NCBI RefSeq assembly: GCF_009674625.1
Contig: NZ_WKJQ01000001.1
Span: forward strand, 930,001-994,000
From: Haloferax marinum
Lineage (GTDB): Archaea; Halobacteriota; Halobacteria; Halobacteriales; Haloferacaceae
Direction of reading: 5' to 3'
Length of the DNA stretch: 64,000 nt
Below, one piece after another: positions 54,909 through 63,671 of this stretch (positions are counted from its first letter, which is position 1; each line of letters opens with the position of its first letter). Made by a program: the position numbers and the translations under genes. A model generated the notes under the pieces. It did no database searches. It saw only the letters and a list, made by a program, of their open reading frames with translations, and was not told the DNA's origin.

Positions 54909-56120
54909 TTAGTGTAGACGCGCAGCGATGAGTGCTTCGAGGTCCTCGCGGAACTCGTCGACTTCGATCTCTTCGAGGACGGGCACGAAGAAGCCCTCTA
55001 CGAGCATGTTACGTGCTTGCTCTTCGGGGATGGACCGAGAGACCATGTAGAAGAGGTCCTCTTTGTCCACCTGTCCGACCGTCGCGGCGTGCGACGCTTC
55101 GGTGTCGTGGTTGTTGATGATGAGCTTCGGCGACGCGTCTGCTTCGGATTCGTCCGAGAGCATCAGCGTGTTCTCACGCTGGTAGGAGTTCGTACTCCAC
55201 GCGTCGCGCCCGACGTCCTGGACGCCCTCGTAGACCGAGCGTGCGTGGTCGTCGAGGACGCCACGAGTCACGAGGTCAGCCGTCGTGTTCTCGGCTTTGT
55301 GCCAGACACGAGCGTTGACGTCGACGTGCTGGTCGTTGTGACCGAAGAACGCGCCGACGATTTTCGTCTCCGACGCGTCACCGTTCAGTTCGGTCTCGAC
55401 GTCGCTGCGGGTGAGACGCGACCCGAGGTTCCCCTCGATCCAGTTGATGGTCGAGTAGGTGCCGGCGTCGCCACGCTTCAGCGAGTAGGTGTAGGTGTCT
55501 TCGTCGAGGTTCTGGAGCGACCCGTACTGGACGTACGAGTTCTCGCCCGCGTCGATTTCGACGAGGTTCGAGAAGTATCGCTCACCGTCGACGTCGGCGT
55601 CGCCGGATTCGACACCTTCGAGAATCGTGACCGACGAGGATTTCTCGGTCACGACGAGCGTGTGGCTGAAGAGCGACCGAGAGTTCATCTCGGCGCGAAT
55701 CTTCACGTCTTCGGCGTTGACACCCTCGGGGACGTAGATGAACGTGCCCGTGGTGAACAGCGCGACCGACAGCGCAGTGAAGTAGTTCGTCTCGGGGTCG
55801 GTGACAGAGCCGAAGCGCTCCTCGATGATGTCACCGTACTCGTCGAACGCCTCCGTGAAGGGGAGGACGACGACGTCGTCAGGTGCCTCGCGAGTCGTCT
55901 CGTCGGCCTGGTTCAGCGGGTCGACGAGCGACTCGAAGTCGAGGGCTTCGAGGTTCGTCCATCGGCGGCCCGGCGTCTGGATGACGTCGGGGAGTTCGAG
56001 CGTGTCGAGTGCTTCGAGGGCCTCGAGTCGGGCCTCGAGCAGCCACTCTGGCTCGTCCCGTGCGTCCGAAATCTCTCGTACTGTCTCTGCAGACAGGTTT
56101 GCGGGAAGTTGCGCACTCAT
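54909..56120 (-). CDS. sufD: Fe-S cluster assembly protein SufD
   Basis: This is a 403-residue beta-helix scaffold partner of SufB in the SufBC2D machine. It has the family's central strands (EINSRSLFSHTLVVTEKSS-type segment) and the C-terminal helices (RNMLVEGFFVPVLEEIEVDE). The start overlaps nothing but is only 3 nt behind sufB. SufD lacks its own ATP site and works with SufC. It is the last gene of sufCBD; sufS, sufE and sufA are not in the window. Confidence 0.93.
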   Translation of the reverse strand: MSAQLPANLSAETVREISDARDEPEWLLEARLEALEALDTLELPDVIQTPGRRWTNLEALDFESLVDPLNQADETTREAPDDVVVLPFTEAFDEYGDIIEERFGSVTDPETNYFTALSVALFTTGTFIYVPEGVNAEDVKIRAEMNSRSLFSHTLVVTEKSSSVTILEGVESGDADVDGERYFSNLVEIDAGENSYVQYGSLQNLDEDTYTYSLKRGDAGTYSTINWIEGNLGSRLTRSDVETELNGDASETKIVGAFFGHNDQHVDVNARVWHKAENTTADLVTRGVLDDHARSVYEGVQDVGRDAWSTNSYQRENTLMLSDESEADASPKLIINNHDTEASHAATVGQVDKEDLFYMVSRSIPEEQARNMLVEGFFVPVLEEIEVDEFREDLEALIAARLH

Positions 56121-56123
56121 TGG

Positions 56124-57554
56124 TTATCCGAGGCTACCCTCCATCTCGAGTTCGACGAGTCGGTTGAGTTCGACTGCGTACTCGATGGGCAGTTCCTCCG
56201 TGATGGGTTCGATGAACCCGGAGACGATCATCTGCTTTGCGTCGTCGTCGTCGAGTCCGCGCGACTGGAGGTAGAAGATGTCTTCGTCTCCAATCTTGCC
56301 GACGGTCGCCTCGTGAGCGACGTCGACCTGCGACTCGTTGATCTCCATGTACGGCATCGTGTCCGAAGTGGACTCGTTGTCGAACATCAGCGCGTCACAC
56401 TCGACGGCAGTCGAGGAGTTCTTCGCGCCGTTGGCGATGTGGACGAGGCCGCGGTAGTTGGTGCGGCCGCCGTCTTTCGAGATGGACTTCGACTCGATGG
56501 TCGACTTCGTCTCGGGGGCGTTGTGGTAGACCTTCGCACCGGTGTCGATGTTCTGGCCTTCGCCCGCGAACGCGATGGTGATGTGGTTGTCGGACGCGCC
56601 GCGACCCTTGAGAATCGAAGCAGGGTAGAGCATCGTCGCCTTCGAGCCCATGGAACCGGAAATCCACTCCATGCGGCCGTTCTTCTCGACGATTGCGCGC
56701 TTCGTGTTCAGGTTGTACGTGTTCTTCGACCAGTTCTGGACGGTCGAGTACTGCACGTGAGCGTCCTCGCCGACGAACACTTCGACGCCGCCGGAGTGGA
56801 GGTTGAACGCGGAGTATTTCGGTGCGGAACAGCCCTCGATGTAGTGGACTTCGGAGCCTTTCTCCGCGACGATGAGCGTGTGTTCGAACTGGCCCATCCC
56901 CTCGGAGTTCATGCGGAAGTACGCCTGGACCGGCATGTCGACCGTCGTGTCCTCGGGGACGTAGACGAACGACCCGCCGGACCAGATAGCGCCGTGGAGT
57001 GCCGCGAACTTGTTGTCGCTCGGGGGGACGCACTTCGTCATGAAGTACTCCTTGACGATGTCTTCGTGCTCTTGGACCGCCTGGTCCATGTTCATGAAGA
57101 CGACGCCTTTCTCCTCCCAGCGTTCCTGCATGTTCTGGTAGACGACTTCGGACTCGTACTGGGCACCGACGCCCGAGAGGGCGTTCTTCTCGGCTTCCGG
57201 GATTCCCAGTTTGTCGAAGGTGTCCTTGATGTCGTCCGGCAGGTCACGCCAGTCGTCGACACCGCCGCGGACTTCGACGTCGGGGCGGATGTACGGGACG
57301 ATTTCGTCCACGTCGACCTCGGAGAGGTCGGGTTGGCCGGGCCAGTCGGTCGGCATCGGCATCTTCTGGTACTGCTTGAGCGCGCGGAGGCGGCGCTCCA
57401 GCATCCATTCGGGTTCGTCTTTGTCTTCCGAGATGACGCGGATGGTCTCTTCGGTGAGACCCTTCTCGGCCGCGAACGCGGCCTTCTGCTCCTTCTTGAA
57501 CTCGAAGCGAGCTTCCGTGTCTGTCTCTTTTAGGTGGTCTTGGTCGGAACTCAT
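56124..57554 (-). CDS. sufB: Fe-S cluster assembly protein SufB
   Basis: This is a 476-residue scaffold protein on which the Fe-S cluster is built. Family blocks are present: EPEWMLERRLRALKQYQKMPMP near 50-70, the VYVPEDTTVDMPVQAYFRMN segment, EGCSAPKYSAFNLHSGGVE with the conserved Cys, and the C-terminal ESQVDVAHEATVGKIGDED with His/Glu residues. It lies 15 nt behind sufC and 3 nt ahead of sufD in the same operon. Confidence 0.95.
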   Translation of the reverse strand: MSSDQDHLKETDTEARFEFKKEQKAAFAAEKGLTEETIRVISEDKDEPEWMLERRLRALKQYQKMPMPTDWPGQPDLSEVDVDEIVPYIRPDVEVRGGVDDWRDLPDDIKDTFDKLGIPEAEKNALSGVGAQYESEVVYQNMQERWEEKGVVFMNMDQAVQEHEDIVKEYFMTKCVPPSDNKFAALHGAIWSGGSFVYVPEDTTVDMPVQAYFRMNSEGMGQFEHTLIVAEKGSEVHYIEGCSAPKYSAFNLHSGGVEVFVGEDAHVQYSTVQNWSKNTYNLNTKRAIVEKNGRMEWISGSMGSKATMLYPASILKGRGASDNHITIAFAGEGQNIDTGAKVYHNAPETKSTIESKSISKDGGRTNYRGLVHIANGAKNSSTAVECDALMFDNESTSDTMPYMEINESQVDVAHEATVGKIGDEDIFYLQSRGLDDDDAKQMIVSGFIEPITEELPIEYAVELNRLVELEMEGSLG

Positions 57555-57569
57555 GATGTTGGGGGTAGT

Positions 57570-58475
57570 TTACGCGGCCTCGTAGACTTCCTCACGGACC
57601 CAGTCGTAGCCCTTGTCCTCGAGTTCGTGCGCGAGCGACGCGTCGCCGCTCTTGACGACCTTTCCGTCCAGCATGATGTGGACGTGGTCGGGTTCGACGT
57701 ATTCGAGGATACGCTGGTAGTGAGTGATCTGAAGGACGCCCGTGCCCTGCTCGTCGCGGAGCGCGTTGATGCCTTTCGAGACGTCCTGCAGGCGGTCGAT
57801 GTCGAGACCGGAGTCGATCTCGTCGAGCACTGCGATGGACGGTTCGAGGATGGCGGCCTGGAGCACCTCGTTTTGTTTCTTCTCACCGCCGGAGAATCCG
57901 GCGTTGAGGTAGCGCATTGCGAACTTCTCGTCCATGTCGAGGAGGTCCATCTTCTCTTTGAGGAGTTTCTGGAACTCGGCGACACCGACTTCGCCGTCGT
58001 CTACGTTGCCCTCCATCGGGGAGGTGTCGTAGCCTGCTTCCTCTTCTTCGGCGTCTTCGTCTTCGCCGAAGAGGAGTTCTTCGCGCTCGTCGATTTTCGC
58101 GTTGAGCGCGGTTCGCAGGAAGTTGGTCATAGTGACGCCTTCGATTTCCGCGGGGTACTGGAAGCCGAGGAAGATACCGAGCGCAGCGCGCTCGTTCGGT
58201 TCCAGGTCAAGAAGGTTCCACGTGCGGGCGTCTTCTGGAATGTCGACGTCACCGAAGTCGCCGTCCTCCAGGTGGAGGAGAATCTCACCGTCGGTTACTT
58301 CGTAGGCGGGGTGGCCGGCGATAATCTTAGACGTCGTAGACTTGCCGGACCCGTTCGGACCCATCAGTGCGTGGATCTCGCCGGATTTGACTTCCAGGTC
58401 GACACCTCGCAGAATCTGCTCACCGTCGTCCTCCGCGACTCGTGCGTGGAGGTTTTTAATCTCGAGAGTTGCCAT
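57570..58475 (-). CDS. sufC: Fe-S cluster assembly ATPase SufC
   Basis: This is a 301-residue ABC-type ATPase of SufBC2D. Walker A is GPNGSGKST (39-47), the signature is FSGGEKKQ, and Walker B is IAVLDEIDSGLD, where the D-E-I and the following Asp are SufC hallmarks. Compared with bacterial SufC (about 250 residues), it has an acidic insertion of about 35 residues (GEDEDAEEEEAG onward) in the helical domain, likely an adaptation to salt. It is the first gene of sufCBD, with promoter and palindromes upstream. Confidence 0.95.
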   Translation of the reverse strand: MATLEIKNLHARVAEDDGEQILRGVDLEVKSGEIHALMGPNGSGKSTTSKIIAGHPAYEVTDGEILLHLEDGDFGDVDIPEDARTWNLLDLEPNERAALGIFLGFQYPAEIEGVTMTNFLRTALNAKIDEREELLFGEDEDAEEEEAGYDTSPMEGNVDDGEVGVAEFQKLLKEKMDLLDMDEKFAMRYLNAGFSGGEKKQNEVLQAAILEPSIAVLDEIDSGLDIDRLQDVSKGINALRDEQGTGVLQITHYQRILEYVEPDHVHIMLDGKVVKSGDASLAHELEDKGYDWVREEVYEAA

Positions 58476-58521
58476 CGTTGGTTCGTTGCCTCGTAATCGA
58501 AGGGTAGGGAGTATCGCCCAT

Positions 58522-58577
58522 AATGCTTGCGCATTTACCCCCGGTGCCTTTTGAAGAAAGAAAATTTGTTTTCAAAA
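58522..58577 (-). promoter_or_regulatory. Promoter/operator region of sufCBD with inverted repeats
   Basis: A perfect inverted repeat AATGC-ttgc-GCATT is at 58522-58535. On the minus strand it overlaps a TATA-like TAAATGCGC. A second palindrome, TTTTGAA-15 nt-TTCAAAA (58549-58577), contains a nested GAAAA-tttg-TTTTC at 58560-58573. They lie 47-102 nt ahead of the sufC start. Such sites may bind an iron- or Fe-S-responsive regulator; this is not demonstrated. Confidence 0.4.
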
Positions 58578-58718
58578 CAGCAAAGAAACCGAGGTGGTTC
58601 GTGACATGTGTCCTGGTTTCGGGTGCCCGAACACGTCTTCATCCACGTGGCGGATGTAACCGAATTTGGTTTCTGAATGGCGGAGAATCGGTCGGTCGGT
58701 TATCGAATCTGCTCTCGG

Positions 58719-61700
58719 TTAGACGAAGCTTCCCAGACCGGTCTGTTCTTGGCCACTCTTGACTTCGTCCCACGACATTCCGAGCGCCTCGATGATGCGC
58801 GAAATCGGGCCTTCGAGCGTCTTGTCGAGCATCGTATCCCAATCGACTTCGAACTCGTCGGGGACCTGGTCTGCGTACTCGAAGCAGATGACGTCCGGGT
58901 CGCGTTTGAACGCACGGTAGAGGTCGTCAGTCTGTGGGTCGAACTCGCCTGCTTCCAGTTCGCGGAACCACGATGGGTGGACTTTGGCGAGGTAGACGCG
59001 CTTCGGTTTCGACCCACGGCCGAAGTTCGTCCCGAGGAAGGCGTTGGCGTACTGTGCGCCGCGGACGTGCGCAGTCGGCGTCTCGTACGCCGACAGTCGT
59101 TTCCCGATACCGCCGGGGATGCCGACCTCTTCGAGCGGCAGGTTTCCGGACTGGAAGTCGGTGATGATGTCGTAGAGGTAGTCTTTGATGACGCCCGTGT
59201 CCTCACCGTGGACGATCATGTCGATGACGTTCTTCTGGACCTCCTTCGTCACCTGCGCGATGTCCGAGCGTTTGTACTCGAATCCGGTGATGTCGATGTC
59301 GTCGACGTCCTTGCCCTCTTTCCAGACGATGTGGCCGGCGTACCGTTTCTTCTTGCCCGCCTGGAAGAATCGCCGGTAGAGTTTCTCGAACTCGATTTGG
59401 AAGCGGTGGTCGTCCGCGCCGAGTGCCTCCTTGGCGAAGTCGTCGTAGGCGGCGTTGATGTGTTCTTCAATCGCGAACGACTGCTCGATGGCCTCGTCTT
59501 TCGAGACGTCGGGCCCGAGTTCGAGCATGACGCTGTCGGTGTTGTGAAGGACGATACCGCCGAGCGCGTCGACGAAGTTCTCGTTCTCTTCGACGCTGAG
59601 GTCGTACACGTATCCATCGTGTTCGACGTCCGTTACGACCGGGTCACGGCCCGTTCGGTACGAGTCACACGTCCGTATCGTGTACGACTTCTTGCTATTT
59701 CGGTATTTTATCGAGTGTTTCTCTCCTCGTTGCGTGAGCAACATCGAGAGTCCAGCGGCGAGTTCACGACTCGTCGTCTCGAAGTCGAAGTTCCGCTGTG
59801 CGTACTCGTCCGTGTAGCGCGGGAACTCACGAGAGCCGTCTCCTTCGACGAGCAACCGCAAGAAGAGGTCCTGTTTCTCCTTGGAGAGGTGGAATACGAA
59901 CGACGGAATCCGTTTCCCACGCGACGTCTGGCCAGCGAACTCACGGAAGAACACAGCCGCGAGTTCGTTCATCATCTGCAGTTTCAGCGTCTCGTCGTTG
60001 TACGTGGCAGAGGCATCGCCCGTCTCGGTTTGGTACTCGACGGTCCGCTCCGCTCGGCGGTCGCTCGCGGTGATTCCCGCCGTCGTGTTCTCGAACAGTC
60101 GATGGTAGTCTTGCTGTAGTTGTTCTAACCACGCACGGTTCGACTCCGCGATACTCGCACCGAATTTCGAGGTCGTCGTCTCGACGGTAGACGCGCTTCC
60201 TTCCGGGACGTACGCACCCAGAAGTCTGATGAGCGCCGCTCCGTCTTCGCTGTCGAGGTCGATGAACCGTTTGACTTTGATGGTCGAATCGACGTCGCGG
60301 TGGTGCTCGTGTCCAAACCAGACGAACTCCTCGTCTGCGTGGATTCGTTTCGTCTTCGTGGTCGAATGCTCACTCCCGACGCTTCGTCCGTCTTCGTACT
60401 CGCGTTCGTATCCGCCGAGCACCTCGTACACGTCGATTTGCTCGACCGGGTCCACATCCGGTATGCCTGGGACTCGGTACGGTTCGTCTACGTCGTCCGG
60501 GGAGACTGCTGTGAGTCCATCTTCACCGGGCACCACGTATGAGTGGTCTCTCGTCGTCGTCGACTCCCCGAACTTGTGTTGGAGATTTACCACCGGTTTA
60601 TCGGTCTCGTGGCGAATCGCCTGCGAGATTGGCTGCCACTCTGCGTCGCCACCGTCGTTCACCGAGAGAGCGTCCCATCCTTCCAACGTTCGGCGAGTTT
60701 TACTGGGCGTGGCGCTGGCGACGACGTCGCCGTCCGCAGCGATGAGTACCTCTGATTCGGTCGTTCCTCGGGCGAACAGGTCTTCTATCGGAAGGATTCG
60801 AATCGTCCCACCGGGGTCTCTAACGACAACTGGACGGTCACCTGTGACGCTGTCCCCATACGCCACGTCGTAGCCGAAGTCGTTCGCCGCTTTCTCCGTG
60901 AACTCGATGACTTCGCGGCCCGTCGCCGTCACCGCCGCACCCATCTCCTTGTCGTAGAGGCGGAACCGGTCCCACCCCAGTACGCCGTACAGCGAGTTCA
61001 TGATGACCTTCACCGCCGCTTGCTGGCGGTCGAACTGGTCGTACTCGGACGAACCGGGGTCGTGTTCGTTCCGGAGCGACTTCTTCTCCTCACGCTCTGC
61101 GAGGAGTTCGTCCACCATCTCCCGAATCATGCCGTCGGGTTCCTGCCGGAAGTGCGTCCCGTTCGGCGCGTGGAACATCTCCCCGTCGTACTCGTCGGGG
61201 TCGACTTTCGTCTCCGGCGACGCGTTGATAGTCACCATACACATCGGGTACAGCGACTTCAGGTCGAGCACCGTGACGTTCTCTTTGACGCCCGTGATGG
61301 GGTCGAAGACGGCACCGCCTTCGTACTCTTCAGACTCCTGTTGTCCCTTCGACGGGAGGGCGAACTCCCCGTGGACCTTGTGGAGGACGTAGATGTCGAC
61401 GGTGTCACCCGGTGTCGGCGCGTCTTCGAGTTTACACCCGACGAACGTTCGCACTTCGTCCCAGAAGGCGATGATATCCTGTTTGCGGTCGATTTCGACA
61501 CACAACTCCACGTCACGGAGGTTGTACTCGAGCAGACGCTCGGGGTCTTCCTCCCAGAGGTCGCCGATGTTGCCCGTGTAGCGCTCTTTGCCGGCGTCGA
61601 GTTCGAGTTCGCCCACGGCGTCCAGTCGGTAGGATTCGAGTTCCGTGAACTGCGTTCGCTTGTAGGCGTACAGCAGGTCGAAGACGACGCGACCTTTGAT

Positions 61701-62732
61701 GTCCGGGCCGCCCCAGTTGCTGCGCCACACTTCGCCGAGACGCGACATCCGGTCGCCGTCGAGGTCGTACTCGGTCGACGGGTTCAGTTCCTCGAGTCGG
61801 TCGAGGAAGTACGGCGCGTCGAAGTCCTCGAAGTTCCACCCCGTCATCACGTCGGGGTTCGTCTCTTCGATGTACGCGAGGAAGGCGTCGAGCATCGCTG
61901 GTTCGTCGTCGAACGTCCGAACCTCGACTTCTCCTCCTTCGTGGAGGAACTCGTAGTTCGGCAGCGCGTCGGGGCGTTTGCCCGCACCGTCGGGGGCGAC
62001 GGCGTGCCAGACGATGTACTCGTCGCGGTAGGAGTCGTGCGACGTGAGACAGATGATGGGTTCTTCGCCGTCTTCGGGGAACCCGTTTCGGTCGTTTACC
62101 TCGATGTCGAAGGTGTTCACGCGGAGGTTCGCTTCGACCGACGTGGGGGCGACTTCCTGGTGTGGAATCTGAATCGTCCCGTCGTCGAGACGGCGTTCGG
62201 GGACGCGGATGCCGTCTTTGATGTCTTTGTCGATGAGGAGACGGTTCGGAAAGAGAATGTCCGCCTCGTAGTGGTCGAACTCGTCACGAATCTGGCCGAC
62301 GTCGCGCGGCGTGCGCGTGTAGATTCTCGTCAGTTCCTCCCCACGGATACTCTCGAATCCGGGTTCGGTCTTCGTGATGACGTCTTTGTCGAGGAGTTCG
62401 TCGTCGAGGCTCTCGGTCGGTGCGTAGAAGTACGGTTCGAAGCCGAGGATTCGAACGTGTTCCGGGTCGTCGTCGGCCGTCCGGCCGAAGACGTGGAGGA
62501 CGGGATATTCGTTCCGGCCGGCCCCCTCGATGGTGTAATCGACCTGCGTGACCGCAAGTTCGACCGTGCCATCTGGGTCGGGAAAGCGTACCTCGTCGGT
62601 GTCGATGATATCGGAGATATACTGGTCGGCGTCGCCGGCGACGACTTCTGCGATGGCGGCCTCCTCGTCAGGCCGCTCGTCGCCCCCGCCGTCGGTGGGT
62701 CCCCCGAAATCGCTCAAACCCGTCTGCGTCAT
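58719..62732 (-). CDS. polB: Family B DNA polymerase precursor containing an intein
   Basis: This is a 1337-residue precursor starting at 62732 (MTQTGLSDFGG); codons further upstream are Arg-rich and read through the promoter. The 900-residue extein has the 3'-5' exonuclease motifs (NTFDIEV; WNFEDFDAPYFLDRL; YNLRDVELC) and the polymerase motifs DLKSLYPMCM (A), KVIMNSLYGVLG (B) and YGD|TDS (C). Motif C is split by a 437-residue intein. The C-terminal thumb follows (273 residues). It is the main replicative B-type polymerase of archaea of this group. Splicing is required for activity. Confidence 0.95.
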   Translation of the reverse strand: MTQTGLSDFGGPTDGGGDERPDEEAAIAEVVAGDADQYISDIIDTDEVRFPDPDGTVELAVTQVDYTIEGAGRNEYPVLHVFGRTADDDPEHVRILGFEPYFYAPTESLDDELLDKDVITKTEPGFESIRGEELTRIYTRTPRDVGQIRDEFDHYEADILFPNRLLIDKDIKDGIRVPERRLDDGTIQIPHQEVAPTSVEANLRVNTFDIEVNDRNGFPEDGEEPIICLTSHDSYRDEYIVWHAVAPDGAGKRPDALPNYEFLHEGGEVEVRTFDDEPAMLDAFLAYIEETNPDVMTGWNFEDFDAPYFLDRLEELNPSTEYDLDGDRMSRLGEVWRSNWGGPDIKGRVVFDLLYAYKRTQFTELESYRLDAVGELELDAGKERYTGNIGDLWEEDPERLLEYNLRDVELCVEIDRKQDIIAFWDEVRTFVGCKLEDAPTPGDTVDIYVLHKVHGEFALPSKGQQESEEYEGGAVFDPITGVKENVTVLDLKSLYPMCMVTINASPETKVDPDEYDGEMFHAPNGTHFRQEPDGMIREMVDELLAEREEKKSLRNEHDPGSSEYDQFDRQQAAVKVIMNSLYGVLGWDRFRLYDKEMGAAVTATGREVIEFTEKAANDFGYDVAYGDSVTGDRPVVVRDPGGTIRILPIEDLFARGTTESEVLIAADGDVVASATPSKTRRTLEGWDALSVNDGGDAEWQPISQAIRHETDKPVVNLQHKFGESTTTRDHSYVVPGEDGLTAVSPDDVDEPYRVPGIPDVDPVEQIDVYEVLGGYEREYEDGRSVGSEHSTTKTKRIHADEEFVWFGHEHHRDVDSTIKVKRFIDLDSEDGAALIRLLGAYVPEGSASTVETTTSKFGASIAESNRAWLEQLQQDYHRLFENTTAGITASDRRAERTVEYQTETGDASATYNDETLKLQMMNELAAVFFREFAGQTSRGKRIPSFVFHLSKEKQDLFLRLLVEGDGSREFPRYTDEYAQRNFDFETTSRELAAGLSMLLTQRGEKHSIKYRNSKKSYTIRTCDSYRTGRDPVVTDVEHDGYVYDLSVEENENFVDALGGIVLHNTDSVMLELGPDVSKDEAIEQSFAIEEHINAAYDDFAKEALGADDHRFQIEFEKLYRRFFQAGKKKRYAGHIVWKEGKDVDDIDITGFEYKRSDIAQVTKEVQKNVIDMIVHGEDTGVIKDYLYDIITDFQSGNLPLEEVGIPGGIGKRLSAYETPTAHVRGAQYANAFLGTNFGRGSKPKRVYLAKVHPSWFRELEAGEFDPQTDDLYRAFKRDPDVICFEYADQVPDEFEVDWDTMLDKTLEGPISRIIEALGMSWDEVKSGQEQTGLGSFV
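59541..60851 (-). other. PolB intein with LAGLIDADG homing endonuclease
   Basis: The intein (437 residues, 628-1064 of the precursor) lies in YGD|TDS at the pol-c site. It starts with Ser (SVTGDRP), has a block-B TxxH-like TTTRDHSYVV, and ends in VLHN before Thr. Splicing residues Ser1, His-Asn and Thr+1 are intact. LAGLIDADG helices are seen at LIRLLGAYVPEGSAS and LFLRLLVEGDGSRE with both acidic residues, so the endonuclease is likely active. Homologous Haloferax polB inteins home between strains. Confidence 0.92.
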
Positions 62733-62833
62733 GCCACTCGCTTCGGTGGCGCGGCTAAAAACCCCGGCGTTTCTGCACCCCTCCGAACCACGGAAAGACA
62801 TATACCAGTGTGTGACATTCAGTGACACACGAT

Positions 62834-63019
62834 ATGACCGACCACGCAGCACCCGAACGGTGGGACGGCACGATCGACGGCGACGGACCGACTGGTCCGA
62901 CTGGAGCCGAGACGATCGAATCCTACGATATCGACGGTGGCGTGGTGTTCTATGACGCGGAGAACCCACTTGCATGGGTCGAGGCGACCAAATCGATGCG
63001 CCTCGACGACTGCGCCTAA
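62834..63019 (+). CDS. Small acidic haloarchaeal protein
   Basis: This is a 61-residue protein from the ATG at 62834 (MTDHAAPERWDGTI); an ATG 12 nt earlier is less likely. It is soluble and acidic, with a conserved-looking core (ESYDIDGGVVFYDAENPLAWVEA). It is similar to what I recall as DUF7331, of unknown function. It is divergent from polB (101 bp) and 48 nt before the next gene, so it is probably in an operon with it. Confidence 0.7.
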   Translation: MTDHAAPERWDGTIDGDGPTGPTGAETIESYDIDGGVVFYDAENPLAWVEATKSMRLDDCA

Positions 63020-63067
63020 CTCGACCGAAACGGTCTCTTTTTCTCGGCACGGTGTCTCGACGCGAGC

Positions 63068-63646
63068 GTGACGGACGACGAGCGACGCGAGGACGACACG
63101 GAGACGACAGAGTCGTCTCCCGAAAGCAGTCACCCTTCGGAGCGTCCCGCGCACGACGTGGCCTCCCGAGTCGACCCCGTGAAGCGATGGGGTGACCCGG
63201 AGACGCGGTGGGGGAATCCCGAGGTGGACCTCCCGAACGTCCCGCGAGTCGACATCCCCGGGCAATCGGGTGACGAGAGTCTAAAAGAGGAGTTCAGCGA
63301 CGACGCACAAGAGTTCACTGCCGACGTCGACCCCGAGCAGTCGCGCCTCTTTTGGGCCAGCGTCATCCTCACCAACATCGGTGTCGCTGCCGTCGCGCTC
63401 GGCCCGATGCTCATCTACTTCCGTGGCCAGACGCTCATCGGTCTCGGCGTGACACTCCTCGGTGTCGCTGCACTGGCTCGTGTCTACAAGACGTATCGGG
63501 AGTACCAGCAACGCGACTGGTCCGACGACGAAAACGACGGTGACGACGCTGAAAGCGGCGACACCAGAACCGACGGCAACGCAGGGAGCGACTCCAATTC
63601 CACCGCTGACTCCGACTCCAATTCCACCGCCGAGCGCAACCGCTAA
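63068..63646 (+). CDS. Haloarchaeal membrane protein with disordered acidic ends
   Basis: This is a 192-residue protein starting at a GTG. The first 95 residues are polar and acidic (Glu/Asp/Ser/Pro-rich). Two hydrophobic helices follow (about 96-116 and 121-137), then a charged KTYREYQQRDW segment, and a Ser/Asp/Asn-rich tail with repeats of DSNST. It may belong to DUF7322 (from memory). Function unknown. The disordered acidic tails are common in haloarchaeal membrane proteins. Confidence 0.65.
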   Translation: MTDDERREDDTETTESSPESSHPSERPAHDVASRVDPVKRWGDPETRWGNPEVDLPNVPRVDIPGQSGDESLKEEFSDDAQEFTADVDPEQSRLFWASVILTNIGVAAVALGPMLIYFRGQTLIGLGVTLLGVAALARVYKTYREYQQRDWSDDENDGDDAESGDTRTDGNAGSDSNSTADSDSNSTAERNR

Positions 63647-63671
63647 CAGGCGGCGACGCCTCCGCCCCACC

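Noticed and set aside
61020..62825. Long plus-strand frames opposite polB
   Set aside because: Antisense shadows; polB motifs on the minus strand are complete.
62733..63050. N-terminal extension of PolB
   Set aside because: The 106 extra codons are Arg-rich and overlap the divergent small gene; the family-like start is at 62732.
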